In this document: piece after piece, positions 35,019-44,221 of the stretch | How positions within the stretch are numbered: the stretch's first letter is position 1 | Layout of the letters: every line of letters begins with the position of its first letter | Assembly: GCA_016786615.1 (NCBI GenBank) | Contig: JAEUVX010000009.1 | Span: 186,001-250,000, forward strand | Length of the DNA stretch: 64,000 nucleotides | From: Flavipsychrobacter sp. | Lineage (GTDB): Bacteria; Bacteroidota; Bacteroidia; Chitinophagales; Chitinophagaceae | Direction: 5' to 3' | Notes under the pieces: generated by a model | Seen by the model: only the letters and a program-made list of their open reading frames with translations | Told to the model about the DNA's origin: nothing | Database searches by the model: none | Made by a program: the position numbers and the translations under genes

Positions 35019-36218
35019 TTATTTACTCAATGAACTCACACTATGGAATAATCGTTTCCAGCGGAGCTTGAAGAGGCTTTCTTTGTGGCTCAGCCATACA
35101 AATGATGCTTTACCTACTATATGGTCTTCCGGTACAAAACCCCAGTAGCGGGAGTCTAGCGAATTGTGGCGGTTATCTCCCATCATCCAATAGTAGTCCA
35201 TTTTAAAGGTATAGCTGGTAACTTCCTGCCCGTTGATGAATATTTTACCATCGCGTTCTTCCAGCTTATTGCCTTCGTAGTTGAAAATTATGCGACGATA
35301 GAACGATATGTTTTGTGCGTTCAATGCTACTGTAGCTCCTTTTTTAGGAACTATAAATGGCCCGAAATTGTCAACATTCCATTTGTAGTTGGCAGTGTCC
35401 TGTGGGTAAGTCCACTCGCCGGGATTGGTTGACGACATACCGGGCTTTTGTGTGTAGTGTTGTACAGCCAGTACGCCGGGTTGTTTTTTCATTTTCTCTA
35501 CATCTTCATTCTCCAGACTGAACATGAATATATTTTGCCCCACTTGTTGGCCTTGTTCTATATCGTTTTCCTCCATAAACTCTTCCGATATATACTGGCC
35601 ATTGGTTTGTACAGCATAGGTGCTTTTCGCATGCGGGAAAACCTCAGCAGGTTTATCATTTACATATATCACACCGTTTCGTTGTTCCAGCTTATCGCCG
35701 GGGATGCCCATACAACGTTTGATGTAGTTTTCTTTTTTATCTATCGGGCGTGTAATGATGGTATTCGCGCCTACAACAGCATTGCGGCCATACATACGGC
35801 ATAGCTGATAATAGTCCTGGTCAGGTGCTTCAGCTACAACCGTATCGCCATTAGGAAAGTTGAATACAACTACATCATAACGCTCTACTTTGCCAAAACC
35901 CGGCCACCTATGGTAGCCCCATTTCACTGCTTCGCTATAAGATTTACCACCGGTCAGCGGCATAGTGTTATGTACCAGTGGCACAGCCAGCGGTGTCATG
36001 GGTGTACGCGGGCCGTATGCCATTTTACTTACAAACAGGTAATCGTTTACCAATAAGCTACCTTCCATAGAGCCAGTAGGGATGGTATAGGCTTCAATGA
36101 AAAAAGTACGGATGATGGTTGCTGCCACAACTGCAAATACCAGTGCGTCAATCCATTCGCGCCACCATACTTTTTTCTTTTTGTTTTCGTCTTTCTTTTT
36201 CCAGAATGCTAATCGCAT
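35019..36218 (-). CDS. lepB: Signal peptidase I
   Basis: Removes Sec/Tat signal peptides at the outer face of the inner membrane. 399 residues, longer than most family members because of extra beta-domain inserts. One TM (about 25-43) precedes the catalytic Ser50 in YTIPTGSMEGSL; the general-base Lys167 is in NYIKRCMGIPGD; late boxes are YYWMMGDNRHNSLDSRYWG (split over about 345-363). Cytoplasmic tail is Lys-rich (MRLAFWKKKDENKKKKVWW). A -7 box TAGTTTTG on the minus strand lies at 36242-36249 and a terminator follows at 34983-35010, so it is monocistronic. Confidence 0.95.
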   Translation of the reverse strand: MRLAFWKKKDENKKKKVWWREWIDALVFAVVAATIIRTFFIEAYTIPTGSMEGSLLVNDYLFVSKMAYGPRTPMTPLAVPLVHNTMPLTGGKSYSEAVKWGYHRWPGFGKVERYDVVVFNFPNGDTVVAEAPDQDYYQLCRMYGRNAVVGANTIITRPIDKKENYIKRCMGIPGDKLEQRNGVIYVNDKPAEVFPHAKSTYAVQTNGQYISEEFMEENDIEQGQQVGQNIFMFSLENEDVEKMKKQPGVLAVQHYTQKPGMSSTNPGEWTYPQDTANYKWNVDNFGPFIVPKKGATVALNAQNISFYRRIIFNYEGNKLEERDGKIFINGQEVTSYTFKMDYYWMMGDNRHNSLDSRYWGFVPEDHIVGKASFVWLSHKESLFKLRWKRLFHSVSSLSK

Positions 36219-36241
36219 GAGGTGTATGTATTATGTGGCAA

Positions 36242-36249
36242 CAAAACTA
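36242..36249 (-). promoter_or_regulatory. -7 promoter box TAGTTTTG for lepB
   Basis: Exact TAnnTTTG match on the minus strand, 24 nt before the lepB start. The rest of the 238-nt divergent region to kmo is AT-rich with no other clear element. Confidence 0.45.
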
Positions 36250-36456
36250 AGAACTTCCACTACATTTTAAAGAATAATACATAACGCTTTAAGAAATCTT
36301 TACAATAAAAATATTTAACACGTATTGCTGTGATTTTTTAAGGGTTTTTGATACGCAATAAGATTAATATTAAACGAAATACGCTTTACTGATATTCATT
36401 CTTCTCTTGTTCTAGCATTTTGAGTAAATTGCCCGTCTAATAATAATAATACAGTA

Positions 36457-37836
36457 ATGGCACGTTCGGTTACCATATTAGGTGCAGGTTTGGTGGGCTC
36501 TCTATTAGCAGTATTGATGCGCAAACGCGGATACGAAGTAACGGTGTATGAACGCCGACCGGATATGCGCAAAGCTTCCATGAGTGCAGGCAAGTCCATT
36601 AATCTGGCAATGAGTGCGCGTGGATGGAAAGCACTGGACATGGCAGGCCTGAGAAAAGATATTGAAGACCTTGCCATACCGATGACAGGCAGGTTCCTGC
36701 ATCAACCTGATGGGGCAGGTGTGTTTCAGCAATATGGTAAAAACAACGAAGCCATTTATTCTGTTAGCCGTGGCGAGTTGAATAAGAAACTGATGACGCT
36801 TGCCGAAGAGGTAGGTGCCACAATTCATTTTGATCATCGTTGTAATAAGGTAGATGTACCTGCAAACCGTGTATATCTGGAAGATGCAAATGGTACTGAG
36901 AAAATAGTTGATGCTGATTTGCTGTTTGGTTCTGATGGTGCATTCTCTTCACTGCGCAACAGCTACCAGTTTATGGACAGGGCAAACCTGACACAACATT
37001 ATATAGAACATGGCTATAAAGAACTGTGCATACCCCCGGATGAAAACGGTAATCTGCGCATGGAGAAAAATGCCTTGCACATCTGGCCACGCAAAAACTT
37101 TATGCTGATTGCATTACCCAATACAGATGGTACATTTACTTGTACATTGTTCCTTTCGTTTGAGGGTGAGATATCATTTGAAAAACTGAAAACAGAAGCG
37201 GATGTAAAAGCATTCTTCAACGAGCATTTCCCCGATGCAGTACCGATGATGCCTACATTGGTTGAAGATTTCTTCGGCAATCCTACATCTTCATTGGTTA
37301 CTATTCGTGTATCACCATGGCACTATACAGATAAGAGTGCACTGATAGGTGATGCAGCACATGCTATTGTACCTTTCTACGGACAGGGTATGAATGCGGG
37401 CTTTGAAGACTGTACGGTATTAGCTACTTTGATGGATAAATACGGTAGTGACTGGACAACGATACTAAGTGAATATGACCGTATGCGCAAACCAAACGGT
37501 GATGCTGTACTGGATTTGGCATTGATGAACTTCATCGAAATGCGCGATAAAGTAGCAGAACCATCATTCCTGGAACGTAAAAAAATTGAAAAGGAACTGG
37601 GCAAGCGTTATCCTGAAAAATTTGTATCGGTTTACGAAATGGTGTCTTTTACACATATTCCATATAATACGGCATGGAGTTGTATTCAGTCACAGGATAG
37701 GTTATTGGGAACAATAATGGCAGCAGGAGATTTCTTTAATAATATTAACGATAATGGTTTCTGCAATCAATTGGATAGCTGGATCAGTGAATATCACCAA
37801 GAAGTAAAACAACTGGATTTCGGTCATGAAGCCTGA
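36457..37836 (+). CDS. kmo: Kynurenine 3-monooxygenase
   Basis: FAD- and NADPH-dependent hydroxylase that turns L-kynurenine into 3-hydroxykynurenine, in the tryptophan-to-quinolinate route to NAD. 459 residues, usual size. FAD motif VTILGAGLVGSLLAVLMRKRG, then VYERRPDMRKASMSAGKSIN, LLFGSDGAFSSLRNS, and LIGDAAHAIVPFYGQGMNAGF. The ends match KMO (LYxx F-type hydrophobic tail is modest). Other kynurenine-pathway genes are not in the window. ATG 36457. Its 3' end overlaps recJ by 11 nt. Confidence 0.93.
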   Translation: MARSVTILGAGLVGSLLAVLMRKRGYEVTVYERRPDMRKASMSAGKSINLAMSARGWKALDMAGLRKDIEDLAIPMTGRFLHQPDGAGVFQQYGKNNEAIYSVSRGELNKKLMTLAEEVGATIHFDHRCNKVDVPANRVYLEDANGTEKIVDADLLFGSDGAFSSLRNSYQFMDRANLTQHYIEHGYKELCIPPDENGNLRMEKNALHIWPRKNFMLIALPNTDGTFTCTLFLSFEGEISFEKLKTEADVKAFFNEHFPDAVPMMPTLVEDFFGNPTSSLVTIRVSPWHYTDKSALIGDAAHAIVPFYGQGMNAGFEDCTVLATLMDKYGSDWTTILSEYDRMRKPNGDAVLDLALMNFIEMRDKVAEPSFLERKKIEKELGKRYPEKFVSVYEMVSFTHIPYNTAWSCIQSQDRLLGTIMAAGDFFNNINDNGFCNQLDSWISEYHQEVKQLDFGHEA

Positions 37837-39535
37837 GAAGCGTTGGACACTGAAGCCTGCCGAACAGGACACGATAAATAATATAGTCAAAGCCCTGAAT
37901 ATACACCCTGCTTTGTGCCGCATACTGGCACTGCGGGGCATCAAAGATTTTAATTCATCAAAGGCTTTTTTTCGTCCCGAATTATCGCATCTGCATGATC
38001 CATACCTGATGAAGGGTATGGAGAAAGCTGTGCAACGCATCAGCGAAGCTATAGAGTGGAATGAACGCGTGTTGATATATGGTGACTATGATGTGGATGG
38101 AACCACATCTGTTGCTGTAGTATATTCTTTTCTGCGAAAGCAATATAAAGGGCAACTGGAATATTACATACCACACCGCTATCGCGAAGGTTATGGTGTA
38201 TCAAAAGAAGGTATTGAATATGCACATGCCAATGGTTTCTCTTTACTGATAACATTAGATTGTGGTATCAAGTCTGCGGAACTGATTGCTTATGCGCAAT
38301 CGTTGGGTATAGATGTGATTGTTTGCGACCACCATACACCCGATGATATATTACCACCCGCTCTGGCGATACTGAATCCTAAACAGGAAGATTGTCTATA
38401 CCCTTATAAAGAGTTAAGCGGTTGTGGTATTGGTTTCAAATTGATAACTGCATTGGCACTCAAATGGAATCTGCCCAACGAGGATGTCTTTCAATATTTA
38501 GACCTCGTTGCAACTAGTATAGCTGCGGACATTGTGCCGATAGATGGTGAAAACCGCATACTGGCTTTTTATGGTGTAAAGAAAGTAAATGAAAATCCGT
38601 CTCTAGGTATCAAAGTGCTAAAAGAGATGGCAGGTGTTACACGTACATTGTCTGTTGCCGATTTGGTATTTGTTATAGGTCCTCGCGTGAATGCCGCAGG
38701 CCGTATGGATGATGCACGCAAAGCAGTTGAACTGTTTATAGAACCCGACCCTGAAAAAATACAGGCACTTGCCGATGCATTACAATCTGATAATACAGAC
38801 CGAAAAGAAGTAGATAAGAATATTACCGAAGAAGCACTGGCAATGATACAGGGTGATGATACAATGACCGCAAGAAAATCAACGGTATTGTATCAGGAAC
38901 ACTGGCATAAAGGTGTGGTAGGCATAGTAGCATCGAGGCTGATAGACTACTACTATCGCCCCACTATAGTGCTAACACTATCCAACGATAAAGTAACCGG
39001 CTCAGCACGCTCTGTTAGCGGGTTTAATATTTATGAAGCTATACATGCGTGTAGAGATTTGCTGGAAAACTACGGTGGCCACTTCTACGCTGCAGGTATG
39101 ACTATGCACCCCGATAATGTACATCAGTTTGTAGAGAAATTTGAGGAAGTAGTATCGCAATCTATTCCACCGGAATTGCTGATACCCGAAATAGAAATTG
39201 ATGCAGAGATATTACTGTCAGACATTAAGCCTGCATTCTATAACATCATCAAACAATTTGAGCCGTTCGGGCCTACCAACCTGCGCCCTGTATTTATTAC
39301 CAAGCGGGTGTACGATTATCAGGGACATAGCCGGATAGTAAAGGAGCAGCACATAAAGTTTGTAGTGCATCAGCATAAAGGTGTGATAGTAGATGGTATT
39401 GGCTTCAATATGGCCGATAAATTTGAGGTAGTGCAGCGTGGTGCTTTCGATATAGTTTATACTATCGACGAAAATGAATTTAATGGCAATACCAAACTAC
39501 AGATGAAAGTAGTTGATATCAGGCCGAGTATATAA
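37826..39535 (+). CDS. recJ: Single-stranded-DNA-specific exonuclease RecJ
   Basis: 5'-to-3' ssDNA exonuclease used in recombination and mismatch repair. 569 residues. DHH phosphoesterase motifs: IYGDYDVDGTTSVAVVYS (Asp cluster about 87-90), LDCGIKSAE, CDHHTPDDI (about 167-169) and GPRVNAAGRMDDARKAVEL; the DHHA1 part has HKGVVGIVASRL and GHFYAAGMTM. The first ATG at 37826 lies inside kmo (11-nt overlap), indicating co-transcription and coupling of two functionally unrelated genes. A strong terminator follows at 39551-39594. Confidence 0.95.
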   Translation: MKPEKRWTLKPAEQDTINNIVKALNIHPALCRILALRGIKDFNSSKAFFRPELSHLHDPYLMKGMEKAVQRISEAIEWNERVLIYGDYDVDGTTSVAVVYSFLRKQYKGQLEYYIPHRYREGYGVSKEGIEYAHANGFSLLITLDCGIKSAELIAYAQSLGIDVIVCDHHTPDDILPPALAILNPKQEDCLYPYKELSGCGIGFKLITALALKWNLPNEDVFQYLDLVATSIAADIVPIDGENRILAFYGVKKVNENPSLGIKVLKEMAGVTRTLSVADLVFVIGPRVNAAGRMDDARKAVELFIEPDPEKIQALADALQSDNTDRKEVDKNITEEALAMIQGDDTMTARKSTVLYQEHWHKGVVGIVASRLIDYYYRPTIVLTLSNDKVTGSARSVSGFNIYEAIHACRDLLENYGGHFYAAGMTMHPDNVHQFVEKFEEVVSQSIPPELLIPEIEIDAEILLSDIKPAFYNIIKQFEPFGPTNLRPVFITKRVYDYQGHSRIVKEQHIKFVVHQHKGVIVDGIGFNMADKFEVVQRGAFDIVYTIDENEFNGNTKLQMKVVDIRPSI

Positions 39536-39550
39536 TTTACAAGCATTGTT

Positions 39551-39594
39551 ATAAATAAATAAAGAGGAGCAAATGCTCCTCTTTATTTATTTAT
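39551..39594. terminator. Bidirectional intrinsic terminator, perfect 20-bp stem
   Basis: Arms 39551-39570 and 39575-39594 are exact reverse complements around aaat, with a GC-rich core (gaggagc/gctcctc) and A/T-rich base that gives a T-run on either strand. It separates convergent recJ and the PfkB kinase gene. Confidence 0.92.
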
Positions 39595-39614
39595 AAATCA
39601 TCTTTTAACAGGAA

Positions 39615-40541
39615 TTATGAGATGATGCTGATGTCGAAGTTTACTAATTCTACAAACTCATCAATACGAGCATCTATTTCTTCCTGTTTCAGTTCTTTCA
39701 AACGGTTAGGGCCAAATTTTTCGACACAGAAAGAAGCCATTGCAGAACCTACAATGATACCTGTTTTCATATTCTCGAAAGATATATCCTTGGTACGGGA
39801 AATATGGCCTATGAAACCACCCGCGAATGTATCACCAGCGCCTGTCGGGTCAAATACCTCTTCCAGTGGCAGTGCAGGTGCAAAGAATACTTGCTTTCCG
39901 TGGAAGAGCAACGCACCGTGTTCTCCTTTCTTGATGATGAGGAACTTCGGTCCCATTGCTTGTATTTTCTTAGCTGCTTTTACCAAAGAAAATTCACCAC
40001 TCAGCTGGCGGGCTTCACTGTCATTTACCATCAGTACATCCACCATGCTGATAGCTTGTTTCAGTTCATCAAGTGCTATTTCCATCCAGAAGTTCATCGT
40101 ATCCATGATGATGAGCTTCGGGCGTTTTTGCAGTTGATTAATAACACTTATCTGCACAGCAGGTGCCAGGTTGCCCAGCATCAGGAATTCACAATCCTGA
40201 TAGCTTGCAGGCAGTTGCGGGTTAAACTGTCCCAGAACGTTCAGTTCAGTAACAAGCGTATCGCGTGTATTCATATCCATATGATAGCGGCCACTCCAGA
40301 AGAAGCTCTTGCCGTCTTTCACTACTTCTACACCTTCCATATCTACACCACGCGCAGTCAGTGCATCCATTTCATCCTGCGGAAAATCGCCACCTACAAT
40401 AGATACTTGTTTGATAGGTTGTGTAAAGTTTGAAGCCGCCCATGCAGCATACGTTGCAGAGCCACCTATTATACGGTCTACCTTACCAAATGGAGTTTCC
40501 AGTGCGTCAAAGGCCATAGAGCCTACTATCATTAAAGACAT
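39615..40541 (-). CDS. PfkB family carbohydrate/nucleoside kinase
   Basis: 308 residues from ATG 40541 (the frame is open to 40562 but only with weaker starts). Ribokinase-fold kinase: N-terminal IIGGSATYAAWAASNF substrate loop, IVGGDFPQDEM, MVNDSEARQLSG, and the anion hole/catalytic DPTGAGDTFAGGFIGH near the C-terminus, with a late SFCVEKFGP motif. The substrate is not assignable; adenosine, ribose-type and sugar kinases all share this pattern. It is divergent from the nucleotidyltransferase gene with 110 nt between. Confidence 0.88.
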   Translation of the reverse strand: MSLMIVGSMAFDALETPFGKVDRIIGGSATYAAWAASNFTQPIKQVSIVGGDFPQDEMDALTARGVDMEGVEVVKDGKSFFWSGRYHMDMNTRDTLVTELNVLGQFNPQLPASYQDCEFLMLGNLAPAVQISVINQLQKRPKLIIMDTMNFWMEIALDELKQAISMVDVLMVNDSEARQLSGEFSLVKAAKKIQAMGPKFLIIKKGEHGALLFHGKQVFFAPALPLEEVFDPTGAGDTFAGGFIGHISRTKDISFENMKTGIIVGSAMASFCVEKFGPNRLKELKQEEIDARIDEFVELVNFDISIIS

Positions 40542-40651
40542 ATTCAGATTTTTTTGCGGCACAAAGGTAACGTTCCATTTGATAATTTGATGAATTGTTT
40601 AAAGCGGTTTCCCCTTTAGCGGGTTAGGGGGTTTTGCTTAACTTAGCTGAT

Positions 40652-41365
40652 ATGAAGGCAATGCTTTTCGCAGCGGGGCTTGGTACTCGTCTGAAACCTT
40701 TTACGGATAAACACCCCAAAGCACTGGCAGAGGTCAATGGTAAAACCCTGCTGGAGCTGAACATACGCTACCTGCAACGCTTTGGTATAGAAGATGTAAT
40801 CGTAAACGTACACCACTTTGCCGACCAGATAGAACAGGTTATTAATGATAATAGCGGCTTTGGCAGTTGGGTAACGATATCGGACGAGCGCGATGAAGTA
40901 CTGGAAACAGGCGGTGGGCTAAAGAAAGCGGCACCCTATTTTGAGCATGAAGAGCATTTTGTGATTATGAATGTAGATGTGCTGACCAATCTTGATTTGG
41001 GTAAAATGATAGAAGCACATACTGCAAGCGATGCGATGGCAACACTGGCTGTTATGCAGCGTGAATCCTCCCGTCAGCTATTGTTTGATGAACACCTCAT
41101 ACTTTGCGGATGGACGAACAATAATACAGGCGAACAAAAGATAGTGCGCGAAGTATTAGAGATACAACCGTTTGCATTCAGTGGTATACAGGTGCTCAGC
41201 AACCGTATGCTGGATATTCCTTTCAAAGGCAAATTCTCCATTATAGACCTGTATCTGCATCACGCCCGCGAAAACATTATCCGTGGTTACAACCATACAG
41301 GCAATGTATTTATAGACGTTGGCAAACCTGAAAGCTTAGAGAAAGCGGCTTATTTGTTTGAGTAA
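40652..41365 (+). CDS. MurU-like sugar-1-phosphate nucleotidyltransferase
   Basis: 237 residues from ATG 40652. N-terminal pyrophosphorylase signature KAMLFAAGLGTRLKPFTDKH, then PKALAEVNGKTLLEL, ETGGGLKKAAPYF, and the metal-binding MNVDVLTN. Small size and the early layout resemble MurNAc-1-phosphate uridylyltransferase (MurU) of peptidoglycan recycling more than the longer RmlA or GlmU; no AmgK kinase is adjacent, so this is tentative. Its stop TAA at 41363-41365 is directly followed by the stop (TTA on this strand) of the convergent gene, with no base between and no terminator. Confidence 0.8.
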   Translation: MKAMLFAAGLGTRLKPFTDKHPKALAEVNGKTLLELNIRYLQRFGIEDVIVNVHHFADQIEQVINDNSGFGSWVTISDERDEVLETGGGLKKAAPYFEHEEHFVIMNVDVLTNLDLGKMIEAHTASDAMATLAVMQRESSRQLLFDEHLILCGWTNNNTGEQKIVREVLEIQPFAFSGIQVLSNRMLDIPFKGKFSIIDLYLHHARENIIRGYNHTGNVFIDVGKPESLEKAAYLFE

Positions 41366-42088
41366 TTATCCCTTTGCCCAATCCCAAAGCGGATCAATTT
41401 CAGTTTCTGGAATTAAGTCATTTATTTTAAGTAGAGGTTTAAGAGGTATTTTTATTCTCTTGTAGTCAAACTTTTTGTGCCTATATAATATCGCTAAGTT
41501 TGGTTTTACTCTTTTGGTATAAGAGCTCTTTCTTTCTCTTAGCACGTAATGATCACTGTTTCCCGTAATAAGGTCAATATCGGTAACATATAGATCCGAA
41601 TAAGGCACTTGATAAACATTACTCGTTGCGCCAATAATATACCAATCATTATTCTGGAATCTAACAGTATACAATAATTCGCACCTTAAAGTGCCGCCCG
41701 TCATTAGACTTATTGTTAAGCAGTTTTTTTTAACTCCGATTTTTCTGAATGGATCTGAACCCTGAATACCCCAGTTACATGAACCGAATATTACAGAAGT
41801 AGTGATGCTTAGCTTGTACTGCTTATTTCTTTCAGCAAAAAAAATCATAATTTGTTTTGGGTAGTACACGCTATCACCAAAACAAACAGTATCCGTTTTT
41901 AATATTATCGAATCTTTAGCACGTACCACTAATGCAAAGTCCAACAAGCCATCGTTGTTGAAGTCAGTTTGTGCTGAATCTATTATAATATAGCTTTTTG
42001 GGATTAAATCAGTTATTGTAGTTGGAACTGCATAGGTGCGATTCCAACTACAATACATTAATAGCAGTATAATGAAGTATTTACCCAT
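41366..42088 (-). CDS. Secreted protein of unknown function with an FG-GAP-like segment
   Basis: 240 residues with a signal peptide (FIILLLMYCSWNRTYA). Residues about 37-51 (SAQTDFNNDGLLDFALVV in part) resemble a calcium-binding FG-GAP/VCBS repeat; the remainder is beta-rich and unassigned, with a basic C-terminal part. It is visibly more AT-rich than the neighbouring genes and its codon use leans to ata, tta and aga. This could reflect recent acquisition. It abuts the convergent nucleotidyltransferase at its 3' end, and pepF lies 6 nt upstream on the same strand. Confidence 0.75.
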   Translation of the reverse strand: MGKYFIILLLMYCSWNRTYAVPTTITDLIPKSYIIIDSAQTDFNNDGLLDFALVVRAKDSIILKTDTVCFGDSVYYPKQIMIFFAERNKQYKLSITTSVIFGSCNWGIQGSDPFRKIGVKKNCLTISLMTGGTLRCELLYTVRFQNNDWYIIGATSNVYQVPYSDLYVTDIDLITGNSDHYVLRERKSSYTKRVKPNLAILYRHKKFDYKRIKIPLKPLLKINDLIPETEIDPLWDWAKG

Positions 42089-42094
42089 ATTTAT

Positions 42095-43822
42095 TTACAC
42101 ACCCATCTCCACCAATCTCTCCTTCACAAAGCTGCCAAGCTCTGCTACATAGGCCGGTGAAAAATCGAAGCGGATGCCTGCTGTTGCATACAGTTCTTTC
42201 AGTGTTTTGGTATAGCCAAGTGCCAGTGCTGCTTTGTAGTTTTCCAAAGCCTGCTCTTTATTCTCACGATATTGCCTCCACATAGCTATTGCACCCAATT
42301 GTGCTATACCGTATTCTATATAGTAGAATGGTACTTCGTACAGGTGCAGTTGCTTCTGCCAGAAGTAAGCACGGTATTCTTCAAAACCAGTCCAGTCTGT
42401 AACACCTGTGCTGAACTCTGCAAGGATTTTCATCCATTCAGTTTCACGCTGTTCATTGGTATGCCCCGGATTGGTATACAGCCAGTGTTGGTATTTATCT
42501 ATCGTAGCTATCCAAGGCAGCACGCTTATCACACGTTCCAGTTCTTCTATCTGTGCACGTTGCAGTTCGTCTTTATCGCTGAAGAATATATCCCAGTGTT
42601 CCATAGAGAAGAGCTCCATGCTCATGCTTGCCAGTTCTGCAATCTCCATCGGGTATTCTTTAAAAGAAGACAACGGCAGGCTGTGCGACAGGAAAGAATG
42701 CACAGCGTGTCCGCCTTCGTGCATCATTGTTATCACATCATTCACCGTACCAGCGGCATTCATAAATATGAAAGGCACGCCTGTTTCTGCCAGTGGGCAG
42801 TTGTAGCCACCCGGTGCTTTTCCTACACGGCTCTCCAGGTCCATACGCTTCATATCCGTCATGGTATTCAGGCAGCCGCTGAAGTAGTTGCCCAGTTTAC
42901 CGAATACAGCTATTGCTTTATCAGATAATTCCTTACCCGTTTCAAACGGGTGCAGTGGTTCAGTACCTATTGGTTCAGCGTCACCATCCCACGGGCGCAT
43001 CACATCGAGGCCCAGTTTTTTCTTACGGCGTTCTACCAGCATTTTGTGCAGGGGTAGTATATGTTCGCGCACCGCATCATGAAATGCAAAGCAATCTACA
43101 GGTGTATAGTCGAATCTTCCAAGTTCGCGGAATTTATAATCTCTGTAATTATCAAACCCTGCATTCACTGCTACCTGTTGTCTTTTCTCCAGCAGTTTAT
43201 TAAACAGTGTATTCAGCTCATCTTTATCCTGCAGACGGCGTGCTGCTATTTTATTGAAGATAGCTTCACGCAATTCCCTATCAGGGTTTTGCAGAAAGCG
43301 AGCGGCTTGTTGCAGTGTATATTCTTTACCTTCATGTTCTATCGTCATCTTGCCCGATATCACACCGTATTGCTGTGCCAGTAAACTCATTTCAGCTTGT
43401 ATCGGTACATTCTCTTCACGATACAGTGTCACTGCATTACGAACACTGCGCAGATAAGGATAGTATTGTGCTTCGTCCAGTTCTTTGATGAAAGGTGATG
43501 CCAGCATTTTTTTATTCAGCTCAAAGAAGTATGGTTTCATCTTCGGTTCTATCTCCATACAGAAATAGGTAAATGCATCTTCATATTCTTTATTGGTAGT
43601 ATCGCATGTCATGTTTATTTGTCGCCAGCATGCGTCTTCACTTATTACTGCTTCCAGTTCGCTGATGTTGTGCAACCAGTTTTCAAGCGCTTCTTTACTG
43701 TTTATTTCTGTTGTTGTCAGTTTATCAAAGTAGGGTTGCAATGCATCCCATGTTGTCAGTTTAAAATCTTCAGGTAAAAAAGTCCTTTTTATCTTTTCTA
43801 TTCTCGTGAATACTTCACTCAT
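42095..43822 (-). CDS. M3 family oligoendopeptidase (PepF type)
   Basis: Zinc metallopeptidase that cuts short peptides in the cytoplasm. 575 residues from ATG 43822 (an open frame to 43861 offers no better start). Zinc site HEGGH is in VITMMHEGGHAVHSFLSH (about 366-370), with the third ligand Glu in MEIAELASMSMELF. FKEYPMEIAE and TLKELYATAGIRFDF at the C-terminus are typical of M3B. The 5' flank is an unusually AT-rich 400-nt region shared with radA. Confidence 0.92.
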   Translation of the reverse strand: MSEVFTRIEKIKRTFLPEDFKLTTWDALQPYFDKLTTTEINSKEALENWLHNISELEAVISEDACWRQINMTCDTTNKEYEDAFTYFCMEIEPKMKPYFFELNKKMLASPFIKELDEAQYYPYLRSVRNAVTLYREENVPIQAEMSLLAQQYGVISGKMTIEHEGKEYTLQQAARFLQNPDRELREAIFNKIAARRLQDKDELNTLFNKLLEKRQQVAVNAGFDNYRDYKFRELGRFDYTPVDCFAFHDAVREHILPLHKMLVERRKKKLGLDVMRPWDGDAEPIGTEPLHPFETGKELSDKAIAVFGKLGNYFSGCLNTMTDMKRMDLESRVGKAPGGYNCPLAETGVPFIFMNAAGTVNDVITMMHEGGHAVHSFLSHSLPLSSFKEYPMEIAELASMSMELFSMEHWDIFFSDKDELQRAQIEELERVISVLPWIATIDKYQHWLYTNPGHTNEQRETEWMKILAEFSTGVTDWTGFEEYRAYFWQKQLHLYEVPFYYIEYGIAQLGAIAMWRQYRENKEQALENYKAALALGYTKTLKELYATAGIRFDFSPAYVAELGSFVKERLVEMGV

Positions 43823-44125
43823 CTTCTTTTGATATTTAATACTGCAAAATACATCGTCCACGGCACATAAAAAGTGAATTATATTTTTGAAAATATGTTA
43901 GGAATAGTTAATTTATATTTTACAAATAATATATGTTAATAATATTTTTATGTATAAATATTTAAATTAATTTTCATTGATTATAAATGTAAATATATTT
44001 AATAAGAAGCCAATATACTGCAAATCAGTAAATAGCAGTTAATGTTTAATGTGTACAGATTTTAATATTTAAAAAACTTATAAGCGTTTAACAGAAATCC
44101 ATTTTTTTACTCTCGGAGAGATTAC

Positions 44126-44133
44126 TACATTTG
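44126..44133 (+). promoter_or_regulatory. -7 promoter box TACATTTG upstream of radA
   Basis: Exact TAnnTTTG match, preceded by AT-rich DNA and the dyad ctctcggagag. It would start RNA near 44140, upstream of the hairpin at 44166. A second near-match TATCTTTA lies at 44208-44215, close to the radA start. Confidence 0.5.
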
Positions 44134-44165
44134 TATCAAGTTGTGAATTTAATGGGTTAGTAAGT

Positions 44166-44204
44166 AAGAGCCGCGGATTCTTCCGATGGCTCTTTTTCTT
44201 TTCA
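44166..44204 (+). ncRNA. Terminator-like hairpin in the radA leader (attenuator or small RNA candidate)
   Basis: aagagcc (44166-44172) pairs with ggctctt (44188-44194), enclosing an inner cgga/tccg stem, and is followed by tttctttt. It lies downstream of a -7 box and upstream of radA, where no upstream plus-strand gene needs terminating. A short (about 60-nt) RNA or attenuator is possible. Not matched to any known RNA family by me. Confidence 0.4.
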
Positions 44205-44221
44205 TTTATCTTTAGCCTGCC

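Larger units (their letters stand above)
43823..44221. other. AT-rich divergent intergenic region between pepF and radA
   Basis: The largest gene-free stretch in the window, 399 nt. From about 43870 to 44110 it is almost entirely A and T. Then come a small dyad ctctcggagag (44111-44121), a -7 box at 44126-44133 and a terminator-like hairpin at 44166-44204 before radA. No ORF of substance and no tRNA fold were seen. Confidence 0.8.

Noticed and set aside
42272-42928. 218-codon plus-strand frame opposite the oligoendopeptidase
   Set aside because: The minus strand holds the complete HEGGH enzyme; the opposite frame is Cys/Tyr/His-rich without motif or start site.
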